64,000 nucleotides of DNA from Gemmatimonadota bacterium. GTDB taxonomy: Bacteria; Latescibacterota; UBA2968; GCA-2709665. The position numbers and the translations under genes were made by a program. The notes under the pieces are model-generated. The model was given only the letters and a program-made list of their open reading frames with translations, was not told the origin of the DNA and made no database searches. The stretch is taken from assembly GCA_028877215.1 (NCBI GenBank), contig JAPPFJ010000008.1, positions 224,102 through 288,101 on the forward strand, read 5' to 3'. Positions within the stretch are counted from its first letter, which is position 1, and every line of letters starts with the position of its first letter. Below are positions 27,244-36,235 of the stretch, piece after piece.

Positions 27244-27634
27244 GACTCAACCTTGATACGTCAGGAACGGATTGCCTGGTTGGTCGGGTAAGATCACCAC
27301 GTTACCGGGAAGAAATCGCATACCGTCGAACCACAGAACATGATCAGTCTCCACGCTTCGCTCACTTCCGCTGAATTCAAGAATCGTGGATCTGCGAGAT
27401 ATACTCGAGGTTGTACTTCCGGGCAAATGGCAGCGAACATTCTCGAATTTCGTCAGACCAAGATTAGTCGAAACGAATGAAGCGTATATAAAGTGAGCGT
27501 GGCGAACCACGAGAACGTGTGGATCACTCAATAAGGCCGGCACCGAGCCAATTGGATATGCCAACTTTCGCTACAATTCGCTTTGTGTTTCTGCATGCCA
27601 AGATTGAGAAAGACTGTACAAACGGAGGCGAATT
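27244..27634. other. 391-bp spacer between kinase and regulator genes
   Basis: A minus-strand frame (27564-27247, 105 codons) covers most of it and ends 3 bp after the kinase stop, but it has no recognisable domain or ribosome site, so I do not call it a gene. GGAGGCG sits 8 bp before the regulator's ATG. No clear promoter recognised. Confidence 0.5.
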
Positions 27635-29011
27635 ATGCAACGAGTGTTAGTCGTGGAAGACGAAGCCACAATGCGCAGCATTCTATTCCGCATACTCTCA
27701 GAAAGGGGTTACGAAGTAGCCGCAGCTGACTCCGGCGAAAGGGGTCTTGAGTTCGCTCAAGAATTCTTGCCCGATGTCGTCGTCATGGACCAGAATCTGC
27801 CGGGGATGTCCGGCCAGAGCGCCACGCAGAAGATAATCGAAATTGTACCCGGCGTAAAAGTCATAATGGTCACGGCGTTTGGTGAAATTGAAAAGGCAGT
27901 AAACGCCATTCGGCGAGGTGCTTATGACTATCTTACCAAACCCTTCGATAACGATGAGTTTCTGCTTCGAGTCCAGCGTGCCTGCGAAGCCCGGCGTTTA
28001 GCCCTTGAAGTGCTGACCCTTCGCGAAGCTCTCGGTGAACGCCATTCGTTTGATCGAATACTTGGAATGAGTGAATCGTTGCGCGCTGCTTTACACCTGG
28101 CCAGACGAGCGGCTCAAACCGAAATCTCGGTTCTAATTGAAGGTGAAAGTGGTACCGGGAAAGAGCCGTTAGCCCGCGCAATTCACCATGCGAGTTCGCG
28201 ATGTAATGGTCCATTTCTACCCGTCAACTGTGCAGCTGTTCCCACGGACATCGCCGAAAGCCAGTTCTTTGGTCACGAAAAAGGTGCCTTTACGGATGCC
28301 AAAAACACCCACATCGGGTTGTTTGAACAGGCCAACGACGGTACTCTCTTCCTTGATGAGGTGGCAGAAATGCCGTTGCAACTCCAGGCCAAACTACTGC
28401 GAGCTCTGGAGGATGGCCAAATCACCCGTTTAGGTGCCAGGTCGGCGGTTCGGATAAACTCGCGTGTAATCGCCGCCACCAATCGAGTCGTCGACGATGC
28501 TATCAGGGACGGGCTGCTGCGGCAGGACCTATACCACCGCCTTGCCGTCGTAGTCATCCACGTACCTCCTCTACGAGAACGCAAAGAGGACATCTCGTTG
28601 CTAGCCCGTCATTTTTTGGGCAATTTCAATGATGAATCGACAACGAGTCCTTCCGAATTCTCTGACGATGCGCTGGCGGCTCTGGAAGTTTACGCTTGGC
28701 CTGGCAATATCCGGGAACTTCGCAACGTCGTCCAGGGTGCCGCCATTATGGCCGAAGGAGAAATAATCCGCTGTTGTGACCTGCCGCGCAAAGTACGGGC
28801 CGCTTCAGCCGGGGCCCCGACAGCCTCAGAATTAAACCCATCGATCTCAGTTGATGAACCCACCTTGGCCGCCGCCACGGCAACGCTAGAACGCAAACTC
28901 ATCGCACAGGCATTGGCCACGAACAATGGCAATCGGACCCGATCGGCAAAACGCCTAGGCATAAACCGCAAGACTCTCCTTTCAAAGATCGCGCAATACG
29001 GCCTCGAATAG
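27635..29011 (+). CDS. NtrC-family sigma-54-dependent response regulator
   Basis: A 458-residue protein. Receiver domain 1-120 with phospho-acceptor D52 (VVMDQNLPG), T80 and K102. AAA+ domain ~140-370 with Walker A GESGTGKEPLARAIH (170-184), the sigma-54-contacting loop written GAFTDA (217-222) where GAFTGA is the norm, Walker B GTLFLDEVAEM (236-246) and arginine finger LRQDLYHRL. C-terminal Fis-type HTH TRSAKRLGINRKTLLSKIAQ. It should activate a sigma-54 promoter when phosphorylated by the upstream kinase; such a promoter is found 165 bp downstream. A GAFTDA loop occurs in other regulators but is a notable variant. Confidence 0.93.
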   Translation: MQRVLVVEDEATMRSILFRILSERGYEVAAADSGERGLEFAQEFLPDVVVMDQNLPGMSGQSATQKIIEIVPGVKVIMVTAFGEIEKAVNAIRRGAYDYLTKPFDNDEFLLRVQRACEARRLALEVLTLREALGERHSFDRILGMSESLRAALHLARRAAQTEISVLIEGESGTGKEPLARAIHHASSRCNGPFLPVNCAAVPTDIAESQFFGHEKGAFTDAKNTHIGLFEQANDGTLFLDEVAEMPLQLQAKLLRALEDGQITRLGARSAVRINSRVIAATNRVVDDAIRDGLLRQDLYHRLAVVVIHVPPLRERKEDISLLARHFLGNFNDESTTSPSEFSDDALAALEVYAWPGNIRELRNVVQGAAIMAEGEIIRCCDLPRKVRAASAGAPTASELNPSISVDEPTLAAATATLERKLIAQALATNNGNRTRSAKRLGINRKTLLSKIAQYGLE

Positions 29012-29116
29012 GCACGACTGCGGCACCTGTCCCCGCCTCTGAGTATTCTTACCTCACTAACCCACTTTGTGTTTGGTTTTCTCCCCTCGGCAACGCGCAA
29101 GATTCCCAATTTTAAT

Positions 29117-29140
29117 GTTGATAAATCCCTTATTATCAAC
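29117..29140 (+). promoter_or_regulatory. Palindrome, candidate upstream activator site
   Basis: GTTGATAA (29117-29124) and TTATCAAC (29133-29140) form a perfect 8-bp inverted repeat with an 8-bp centre, ending 36 bp upstream of the sigma-54 -24 element. Position and symmetry fit a dimeric NtrC-type activator site. No second copy was noticed. Confidence 0.45.
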
Positions 29141-29175
29141 GAGTTGTTTGCACATAGCTTCTGATGCAATTCCTG

Positions 29176-29191
29176 TGGCACGGTACTTGTA
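29176..29191 (+). promoter_or_regulatory. Sigma-54 (-24/-12) promoter
   Basis: TGGCACGGTACTTGTA matches the consensus TGGCACG-N4-TTGCW at all fixed positions except C to T in the -12 element, with correct spacing. It points toward the permease operon beginning ~485 bp downstream and directly follows the sigma-54 activator gene. Confidence 0.65.
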
Positions 29192-29365
29192 TTACGCATG
29201 TATTCGCTTTCTTGGAATGCCTGGGAAAGATACCTTTCGGAAGGTATGGAAGCTCTCCGTGTGCCAATATCAGAGAGGTAGGGCGCCAGGAGTTTTACAT
29301 TGCACGGAACTATCTGGTTCTCAGGAAGAGTATGCCAGGGCAGCATTTCTGAGCAAGAGGGAATT

Positions 29366-29452
29366 ATGAGTCCACGTTGGGCAAGGATGAAGGATCGTTT
29401 CGGACATGTATCCAGGCGCAGGAGTAGGCCGATCGCAAGTTGGATCAGATGA
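29366..29452 (+). CDS. Possible small basic peptide (28 aa)
   Basis: ATG 29366 lies five bases after AAGAGG and opens a 28-codon frame beginning MSPRWARMKDRFGHVS and ending SWIR, rich in Arg. It lies in the 665-bp leader between the regulator and the first permease gene, downstream of the sigma-54 promoter. No family recognised; it may be chance. Confidence 0.25.
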   Translation: MSPRWARMKDRFGHVSRRRSRPIASWIR

Positions 29453-29611
29453 AGTTGTTTGAGTGAGTGCCACCTTTAGATGGGATTGATTGCGACCGTT
29501 TTGAGCGGTTCACTTGCTGGTGACGCGGAATGGCTTACAGCCCAATCCCGACGAATTCATTACTGATGTCTATTGCAGAATTCATCAGGTCAGTAGTATA
29601 GGAGGTGGAAT

Positions 29612-29680
29612 ATGTGCTTGTTTTATATTCGTTTGCAATTTTCGATGTGTGGCAGATTCAAGATTTCTGAGGATGAATGA
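29612..29680 (+). CDS. Possible leader peptide coupled to permease A1
   Basis: ATG 29612 is preceded by a near-perfect AGGAGGTGGAAT ribosome site, stronger than that of most genes here, and opens a 22-codon frame starting MCLFYIRLQFSMCGRF. Its TGA overlaps the permease ATG as ATGA (29677-29680). The permease has no good site of its own, so this small cistron probably delivers ribosomes to it; it could also have its own role. Confidence 0.5.
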   Translation: MCLFYIRLQFSMCGRFKISEDE

Positions 29681-31101
29681 TGGTTTTTCATCTTATTCGT
29701 AAAGAACTCTTGGAACAGATGCTTAGTTTTCGATTCATCGTTCTCTCAGCAATGGGTGCATTGGCCATTTGGATAAGCCTCTACAGTGGTTATAACCATT
29801 ATCGAGAAAGGGTAGATGACTACCGAATGGCTCAAGCAGCGACCAGGGACCGTATCGAAGAAATCGATGATGCTGAAAATTGGTCAGAATTCGTGTATGT
29901 TGGCCACTTGGAACACAAACCACCTGTACCTACCAGTATCTTTGTGCGTGGACTAGAACCTTTTCTGGGACGATCCATTACCAACGCAACGACAATTCGG
30001 AGGCTGAATCGAAGTCCAGCAGAAATAACCCCGTTGTTTGGTGTTTTCTCGCCTCTGGATCTTGGACTCATTGTACAAATTATCCTGAGCTTATTCGCTC
30101 TATTGTTTACTTACGATGCTGTGTGCGGAGAGAAAGAAGCAGGCTCATTACGTCTGGTTGCTTCATTTCCGATATCCAGACATCACCTATTTCTATCAAA
30201 ATTCCTCGGCGCATTGTTGCCACTGCTAATAGCTTTTGGAATGCCCCTTCTGTTGGGAGTTGCTGTCTTGCTTCTAATACCTGATGTTCGGTTCACAGAC
30301 CTTGAGTTGAGTCGTATTGGCCTCATCTTTATCGCTTGTGGGATCTATGTGTCAGTGTTCACTTGTGTCGGTCTTCTATCCTCCTGTTTGACCCAGAAGG
30401 CATCAACATCCTTTGTGCTCTTGCTAGGATTCTGGGTAACTACTGTGGTAGTGATGCCACGTATCAGTTTAATAATAGCTGATAGCTTTCGAACTGCCCC
30501 GTCAGTCTACGAATTGGAAGCAGAAAAAGAAGCCGTATCAAAGTCAAATGGAGAAAGATGGCGTGAGGTCAGAGCCAGGTGGATAAAGGAGCATCCACAG
30601 TGGAGCAAAACGCCAGAAGGCAGAGAAGCTCAACGCCTCTTTTGGAGAAAGACGCGGCAGGAGGTATGGTGGGAACCCAATTTGTCGCAGCATGCCCGAC
30701 TGGATGAAAGTTTTCGCAATCGCTATGACGCTCGCCTGAACCTCGCTGTTATCATTGCACGCCTTTCTCTCCCTTTTGCATTCAATAACGCAACCGTCCG
30801 ATTGGCGGGGACCGGTTTGAACCGACAACGTCAATTCTTGACGACATTCCATCGATACTATCGACAGTGGTATCAGTGGTTTATTGATTCTGTTGACGAT
30901 GCTCAGTTGAGACGTATCAATTCGGTAAAATATGGCGAATATAAGTGGGATATTTCGGATATTCCGCGGCTTGTCTATAAGGAAACTTGGCCTCAAGAAG
31001 ATGTACATACGGCTCTAATTGACATCGGTGTCATGATCTTTTGGGGACTAATATTCTTTCTAGGCGCCTATGTAGCGCTGTTGCATTATGACTTTAGATA
31101 A
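29677..31101 (+). CDS. ABC-2 type permease, DUF3526/NosY-like, type A copy 1
   Basis: A 474-residue inner-membrane protein. Helix 1 (~18-38) is followed by a ~90-residue extracytoplasmic region, a group of about four helices (~128-275) and a second extracytoplasmic region (~280-445) before a last helix (~448-468). The cytoplasmic coupling signature CGEKEAGSLRLVASFPISR follows helix 2. The IFVRGLEPFLGR segment is shared with the type A paralog at 33163. No ATPase is fused; the ATPase at 37996 in the same operon is the likely partner. With type B (next gene) it may form a heterodimer. Substrate unknown. Confidence 0.85.
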   Translation: MMVFHLIRKELLEQMLSFRFIVLSAMGALAIWISLYSGYNHYRERVDDYRMAQAATRDRIEEIDDAENWSEFVYVGHLEHKPPVPTSIFVRGLEPFLGRSITNATTIRRLNRSPAEITPLFGVFSPLDLGLIVQIILSLFALLFTYDAVCGEKEAGSLRLVASFPISRHHLFLSKFLGALLPLLIAFGMPLLLGVAVLLLIPDVRFTDLELSRIGLIFIACGIYVSVFTCVGLLSSCLTQKASTSFVLLLGFWVTTVVVMPRISLIIADSFRTAPSVYELEAEKEAVSKSNGERWREVRARWIKEHPQWSKTPEGREAQRLFWRKTRQEVWWEPNLSQHARLDESFRNRYDARLNLAVIIARLSLPFAFNNATVRLAGTGLNRQRQFLTTFHRYYRQWYQWFIDSVDDAQLRRINSVKYGEYKWDISDIPRLVYKETWPQEDVHTALIDIGVMIFWGLIFFLGAYVALLHYDFR

Positions 31102-31294
31102 AAGATGAACGCCCACACCCCGGGCTCCAAATAAGCGGGTTTATTGAGATTTTTATGTTCAGAAATACCGGAAAGACTAAGTTGGAGTCAGCAGTACCAG
31201 ACGAGAAATCGCTGCTTCTACGAAGTGGGCTTTTCCGGTGAAAAGAAAATCGGCAAATGAAAGCCGCAGGAACAGAGGCAGCCTTGAGTCGTCA

Positions 31295-31490
31295 GTGCGC
31301 CGCGAAAGGGCGCGGATCATCAGTGGGTGAGAGTCCCATCAGACAAATGTTGCTGCAGTCGGAAGCATTCGGAGCGGGGACATAGGCAACGACATCTCCG
31401 AAGCCTCCGGTGTAGACGGTCGCAGGGTGACTCGGCGAGTATGCAGGCCGTAACGTGAGTGAACCCTGATCTGGCCTCGAAAACTGAAAG
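31295..31490 (+). mobile_element. Group II intron 5' fragment (no ORF)
   Basis: GTGCGCCGCGAAAGGGCGC at 31295 matches the GUGYG 5' splice boundary and first hairpin of bacterial group II introns. It is followed by TGGGTGAGAGTCCCA, a GGAAGCATTC...GGGGACATAGGCAACGAC stretch and a GTGAGTGAACC segment, as in domain I of such introns. No reverse transcriptase, domain V or 3' end is visible before the next gene at 31543, so it is a truncated remnant within the 441-bp gap between permeases A1 and B1. The rest of the gap (31102-31294) shows no gene I trust. Confidence 0.5.
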
Positions 31491-31542
31491 AATAGAAAAG
31501 TCATACTGGAGTACATCTTCTGGCATTAATGAAGGTTAGCTT

Positions 31543-32943
31543 ATGTTTGGTCGGCTTGTCCAAAAGGAACTATCGCACTATCTATCCGACTTCCGGTTTA
31601 TTGTAGTGTTCGCACTTTGTGCTCTACTTTCTGCCTTGAGTGCTTATGTCGGTACCCAGAATTACATTCGTCAGCTTCAACAATACAATGTAGTATCCGA
31701 AAAAAGCCGAAGCACCATCCAAATTTCACTTGAGAAAAACAGGCTCCAAGACTTAGAGTGGACAGGATATCGCTGGAATAAGAGACCCGAATCGCTCAGT
31801 TCAATTGTCTATGGTCTGTCTGGGACATTGGGGCAGGAAGTACGCATCCAATATCGTAGACATTTGCAGTTTGAAGCTAGCCTCTTAGCGACCGATCCCA
31901 TTCATGCGCTTTTGGGTATACTCGATTTGGCATTCATTGTCAAAATTGTCCTTAGTCTTTGCATGCTCCTTTTTACTTATGATGCGATTTGTGGAGAAAA
32001 GGAAACAGGTACTCTCAGGCTTTATGCTTCGTTTCCGGTGTCTCGATCTAAACTGGCTTTAGCCAAACTAATCGGTTCATCAATTGCTGTTCTAACGCCA
32101 TTTGTCTTTTCTTTTATGTTAGCTTCTCTTGTTCTAATCTTATCCTCGAGACTTGATTTACAAGGACAAGATTGGATCCGAATAGCGATTATAGCGGTGC
32201 TGTCTTCGCTATATTTGGCTGTCTTCGCCGGATTCGGGATTTGGGCATCCGCACTGACCCACAAGCGGACAACTTCATTTTTCGGACTCCTGGGATTGTG
32301 GACGGTCTGGATCTTTATTATACCAAATTTAGCAGTAGATATCGCGAGTCACCTAATGCCGGTCGAAAGTGTATATGAATTAGATAGAAAATATAGCGCA
32401 CTAAGAGAAGAGATCAGAGAGAGTAGGCAACGGGAAGTTGATGACTACAGGCGTCTCGCACCAACAAGAAACCTCGATGCTTTATCGCCGGAAGAACAGC
32501 AAAAAGCTCAAAACGCTCTCAGAAGTATTGAAACCAAGTGGGATATGCTGTTTTACAGAAGATTGAACAATATAAGATTGGAATGGCACAATCAAATGAG
32601 AAGGCAGCAACAATTGACATTAATGCTCTCGGCAATTTCTCCCTTCAGTGCTGTCAGTATTGCATCAATGGATGTGGCTCGTACAAGCTTTGTCCAACAG
32701 GAAAAACTTGAGGATGCGCTCAATACCTATCTTTTATATATGGCTCAGTTTATACAAAAAAAGAAATCTCAAGCAACGAACCAGAGGCTCCTGACGGATT
32801 TCTCCTTATTTACCTATCAGGATGATGACAGATTAGAGGAATGTCTGTACCGGAATACGTTCCACATAGTGAACCTATGGCTTCTATTGATCCTCGGATT
32901 TACCGGGGCATATGTCACGATTCTGCGATATGACGTAAGATGA
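31543..32943 (+). CDS. ABC-2 type permease, DUF3526/NosY-like, type B copy 1
   Basis: A 466-residue inner-membrane protein with the same overall plan as type A: one N-terminal helix, a large outside loop with the RRHLQFEASLLATDPIHALL segment, a helix bundle after CGEKETGTLRLYASFPVSR, a second outside domain (~270-435, helical and charged) and a C-terminal helix ending TILRYDVR. It is clearly paralogous to the gene at 34713 (shared FRF, VYGLSG-LGQEV, DPVHAL and LDL-FIVKIVLSLC blocks). Codon use is strongly A/T-biased. Probable partner of A1. Confidence 0.85.
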   Translation: MFGRLVQKELSHYLSDFRFIVVFALCALLSALSAYVGTQNYIRQLQQYNVVSEKSRSTIQISLEKNRLQDLEWTGYRWNKRPESLSSIVYGLSGTLGQEVRIQYRRHLQFEASLLATDPIHALLGILDLAFIVKIVLSLCMLLFTYDAICGEKETGTLRLYASFPVSRSKLALAKLIGSSIAVLTPFVFSFMLASLVLILSSRLDLQGQDWIRIAIIAVLSSLYLAVFAGFGIWASALTHKRTTSFFGLLGLWTVWIFIIPNLAVDIASHLMPVESVYELDRKYSALREEIRESRQREVDDYRRLAPTRNLDALSPEEQQKAQNALRSIETKWDMLFYRRLNNIRLEWHNQMRRQQQLTLMLSAISPFSAVSIASMDVARTSFVQQEKLEDALNTYLLYMAQFIQKKKSQATNQRLLTDFSLFTYQDDDRLEECLYRNTFHIVNLWLLLILGFTGAYVTILRYDVR

Positions 32944-33162
32944 CCATTCTCTAAAGAGGCTTATCCCGTTCGGTTCTATTGAGCTTCACATGAGTCAGTT
33001 TATAGGTCGAACCCGATTCCACGATACGCCCTTCGGACGGCTTGGAACATACGGAAGGCCATATCTCCGAGTAAAGAGCCTGTCCATCAGATTGCTGCTT
33101 GAGACGACGCATAAGGCCTGTTCCTACCCTATCAGACGCATAACAACTCATAGGAGTGATAT

Positions 33163-34599
33163 ATGCTAGGTTGTCTGATACGGAAAGAGATTCTCGACCA
33201 CATATTGAGCCTTCGGTTCCTTATACTTTCAGTGATCGCGGCGCTTGTGGTTTTGCTGAGTCTCTATAGCGGCTACACGTACTATCAATCTAGCCTGGAG
33301 AACTACCGCTTGGCAGAAACGGCGACCGAAAATCGCATCCGACAACTGCTGGATTGTGATGATTGGCTGGAGTTAGACGCCATGGGATTCAAGATTCACA
33401 AGCCGCCTACACCAATGAGCATCTTTGTTCGTGGATTGGAACCGGCACTCGGGCGAACGGTACTAATTTCCGGTGGCGGAAAACAATTGCCTGCCCGTAG
33501 CCCCGAGTCAGTTGAGCCTTCCCTCGGGGTGTTTCCTCTCCTGGACTTAGGACTGATTGTCCAGATTGTCGTGAGCCTTTTTATTCTGCTGTTGACCTTC
33601 GATGTGGTTTGTGGAGAAAAAGAAAATGGCACGCTACGTTTGATCGCCGCCTTACCAATTTCGAAAGCAAAGCTACTTTTGGGTAAGTTCCTGGGGGTCT
33701 TAATCCCCACACTTGCCTCCATTTTTCTACCCTTACTGCTTGGCTTGGCAGCTGTTCTGATGTCCCCCCATGCGAAGTTCACAGAATTGGAACTTATCCA
33801 TCTGGTGCTCATATTATTGACTATTGGAACCTACCTCTGCGTCTTCACAAGTGCCGGAATCTTTGCTTCCTGTCTCGCCGGACGCTCAGCTACGGCATTT
33901 GTCGTGCTGCTCAGCTTTTGGGTGGCCACCGTTATTGTGCTACCTCGTTTGAGTCTCATCGTTGCGGATAGCGTCAGTCCAGCACCTTCGTTTTACAATC
34001 TCATCACAGAAAAGGCAGTTGTTGCTATGGCCGACCTGGAGGCGCGTTACGAACGCCACCGGAACTGGCAGCAGGACTACCAGCGGGTCAACGGAATTGA
34101 ATGGCATCAAACTCCAGAGGGTCGGGAGGCATACCAGCTTTTTTTTGCTCAGACGCGGCGAGAAGCCCGTACACATACCTTCAGACAGTGGGAACGTCTG
34201 GATGAAGCCTTTCAGAACCGATACAACGTTCGGCTGGACCTGGCCATGTACTTGGCACGCCTTTCACCGACCTTTGCTTTCAACAACGCAGTAGTCCGGC
34301 TTGCTGGCGTTGGTTGGGAGCCCCAGCACAGGTTCAAGGTGGCAGGCGAGCGGTTTTGGAAGAAATACCGTGCGTGGTTCGCCCGGACAAAGACCCGCGA
34401 CCGCCTCAGACTCGCTCATCCGGCAAAATACGGTGAATATGTGTGGGATGTCTCCGACATGCCCCGGTTTATCTTTCATGAACGCTCGCACAGTGAAGAC
34501 CTGCGGTTCGCTTTAGTGGATGTTGGCATTTTGGCGCTTTGGGGTATCATGTTCTTCGCCGGTGCCTTCTTCACGATCCAGGGTTATGATGTGAGGTAA
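33163..34599 (+). CDS. ABC-2 type permease, DUF3526/NosY-like, type A copy 2
   Basis: A 478-residue paralog of the protein at 29677, matching it from LIRKE and LSLRF in helix 1 through MSIFVRGLEPALGR, the coupling motif CGEKENGTLRLIAALPISK, a TPEGREAYQLFFAQTRREAR stretch in the second outside domain and the KYGEYVWDVSDMPR segment near the end. AGGAG seven bases before ATG 33163 is a good ribosome site. The 219-bp gap upstream holds no recognisable gene. The A-B order is repeated, so the pair A2-B2 probably arose by duplication of A1-B1. Confidence 0.85.
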   Translation: MLGCLIRKEILDHILSLRFLILSVIAALVVLLSLYSGYTYYQSSLENYRLAETATENRIRQLLDCDDWLELDAMGFKIHKPPTPMSIFVRGLEPALGRTVLISGGGKQLPARSPESVEPSLGVFPLLDLGLIVQIVVSLFILLLTFDVVCGEKENGTLRLIAALPISKAKLLLGKFLGVLIPTLASIFLPLLLGLAAVLMSPHAKFTELELIHLVLILLTIGTYLCVFTSAGIFASCLAGRSATAFVVLLSFWVATVIVLPRLSLIVADSVSPAPSFYNLITEKAVVAMADLEARYERHRNWQQDYQRVNGIEWHQTPEGREAYQLFFAQTRREARTHTFRQWERLDEAFQNRYNVRLDLAMYLARLSPTFAFNNAVVRLAGVGWEPQHRFKVAGERFWKKYRAWFARTKTRDRLRLAHPAKYGEYVWDVSDMPRFIFHERSHSEDLRFALVDVGILALWGIMFFAGAFFTIQGYDVR

Positions 34600-34712
34600 G
34601 TTACTGAAATGGGAACTGGGCCGCTCTGCCCAATCTCCATATTGCACTAGCATGGGTTTCCGAAGGAGGTCCATGCGCTGTCCGATAGCTGTTAAGTCTT
34701 CGGGAGTCTCCG

Positions 34713-36125
34713 ATGTTCAGCCACCTTATCCAGAAGGAACTTCGCCACTACATGCACGATTTCCGTTTCGTTGCCATATTCGTGCTTTGCGCGTCGCTAT
34801 CGGCCCTTAGTGTCTATGTGGGTGGTGAAAAATACCGTCAGCAACTCCGGGAGTATATGACAGTCTCTCAAAGTAACCAGAACAGGCTTAGGACCACTCT
34901 GGAGAAAGGATACATATCCAATTTATGGTGGTTTGGTTACAATTGGAACCGAAGACCCGAAGTGCTCAGCCCGCTGGTATATGGCCTCTCAGGAAAACTA
35001 GGCCAGGAAGTCAACCTACACGCCCAAAGACCCGTGGAGTTTGAAGGTAGTTCATTTGAGACCGATCCGGTTCATGCCCTCTTTGGTGTTCTCGACTTGG
35101 ACTTCATTGTAAAAATCGTCCTTAGCTTGTGTGTTCTGTTACTAACCTACGATTCAATCTGTGGCGAGAAAGAAGCAGGGACATTGAGGCTTTATGCCTC
35201 ATTCTCCGTATCTCGGTCCCGGCTGGCTGTTGCTAAACTTGCCGGATCAACTCTGGCGATAGTCGTTCCCCTTTCATTTGCTTTCTTGCTGGCCTCGGCC
35301 GTGTTAGCCCTTTCTCCAAGAGTTAGCCTACAAGTCCAGGATTGGATGAGAATAGTCGCCTTGATGGGCGTCTTTGTTCTCTATTTAATGGTATTCATTG
35401 CGTTCGGGCTTTGGATATCTGCTTCGACCCACCGTCGATTGACGGCCTTTTTGAGCCTTCTGTGTTTATGGACCATCTGGATCTTTGTGGTCCCGGATAT
35501 AGCGGTACGCATTGCCCGTTACCTGTCTCCGGTCGAAAGCATCTACGACATGGAAAAACGGATTGACACTATACGTTGGGAAATGCGGGCACGTAAAGTA
35601 GAAGAGATAGGGGCCTATCAGGAACGCACACGTGTCGAAAACCTGGATTCAATTACACCTGTGCAGCAGGAAGAGGCTCAGCGTGTTCACCGTGCAGCGT
35701 ACAAGTCGATACGTAGAAAGTGGAACCTGCAATTCTATCGAAGCATGTCGGACCTGCAAGCGGTCAGGCACCGTCAGATGCAAAAGCAGCGGGATCTTCT
35801 TTCTGTACTTTCGTCTCTCTCTCCACTAGGCGCGATCAGTTTTACTTCCATGGACATTGCCCGCACTGGACCTATTCAGCAAGCGCGGATCATAGGGGTG
35901 ATGGGCCCGCACCTGGTTTATCTCGATTCATTCATCCAAGAAAATTGGATACTACCTTCTGAAATTCGTGACCTGACAGACTTTTCCCCATTCACCTATC
36001 GGGACACAGACACACTTGGGGATTGCATGTCTCGGAATGCATTCCATTTTGTGAACTTGGTGCTCCTTGCACTGGTTGGTTTTTCGGGCGCGTATATGGC
36101 ATTAATGAAATACGATGTTAGATAA
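34713..36125 (+). CDS. ABC-2 type permease, DUF3526/NosY-like, type B copy 2
   Basis: A 470-residue paralog of the protein at 31543 with the coupling motif CGEKEAGTLRLYASFSVSR and the same helix pattern, ending ALMKYDVR. It sits 113 bp after A2. Its G+C is somewhat higher than that of B1, suggesting that the two pairs have diverged for some time. The GGGAGTCTCCG upstream of ATG 34713 serves as a ribosome site. Role as for the other three: membrane half of an ABC exporter. Confidence 0.85.
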   Translation: MFSHLIQKELRHYMHDFRFVAIFVLCASLSALSVYVGGEKYRQQLREYMTVSQSNQNRLRTTLEKGYISNLWWFGYNWNRRPEVLSPLVYGLSGKLGQEVNLHAQRPVEFEGSSFETDPVHALFGVLDLDFIVKIVLSLCVLLLTYDSICGEKEAGTLRLYASFSVSRSRLAVAKLAGSTLAIVVPLSFAFLLASAVLALSPRVSLQVQDWMRIVALMGVFVLYLMVFIAFGLWISASTHRRLTAFLSLLCLWTIWIFVVPDIAVRIARYLSPVESIYDMEKRIDTIRWEMRARKVEEIGAYQERTRVENLDSITPVQQEEAQRVHRAAYKSIRRKWNLQFYRSMSDLQAVRHRQMQKQRDLLSVLSSLSPLGAISFTSMDIARTGPIQQARIIGVMGPHLVYLDSFIQENWILPSEIRDLTDFSPFTYRDTDTLGDCMSRNAFHFVNLVLLALVGFSGAYMALMKYDVR

Positions 36126-36235
36126 ATGGTTGGAACAGAACCTACGATAGTTGTTCCCCTGCATACCATTGTAGAGTGAGGCAACTCCTCCTCCGACATT
36201 CAATGTCGTGAATTTGGCGGAGTGGCGAGGATCTG

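Noticed and set aside
27247..27564. 105-codon minus-strand frame between kinase and regulator genes
   Set aside because: No ribosome site, no family, and base composition matches the surrounding spacer.
32990..33173. 60-codon basic frame between permeases B1 and A2
   Set aside because: No ribosome site and it overlaps the permease start; probably chance in an intergenic region.
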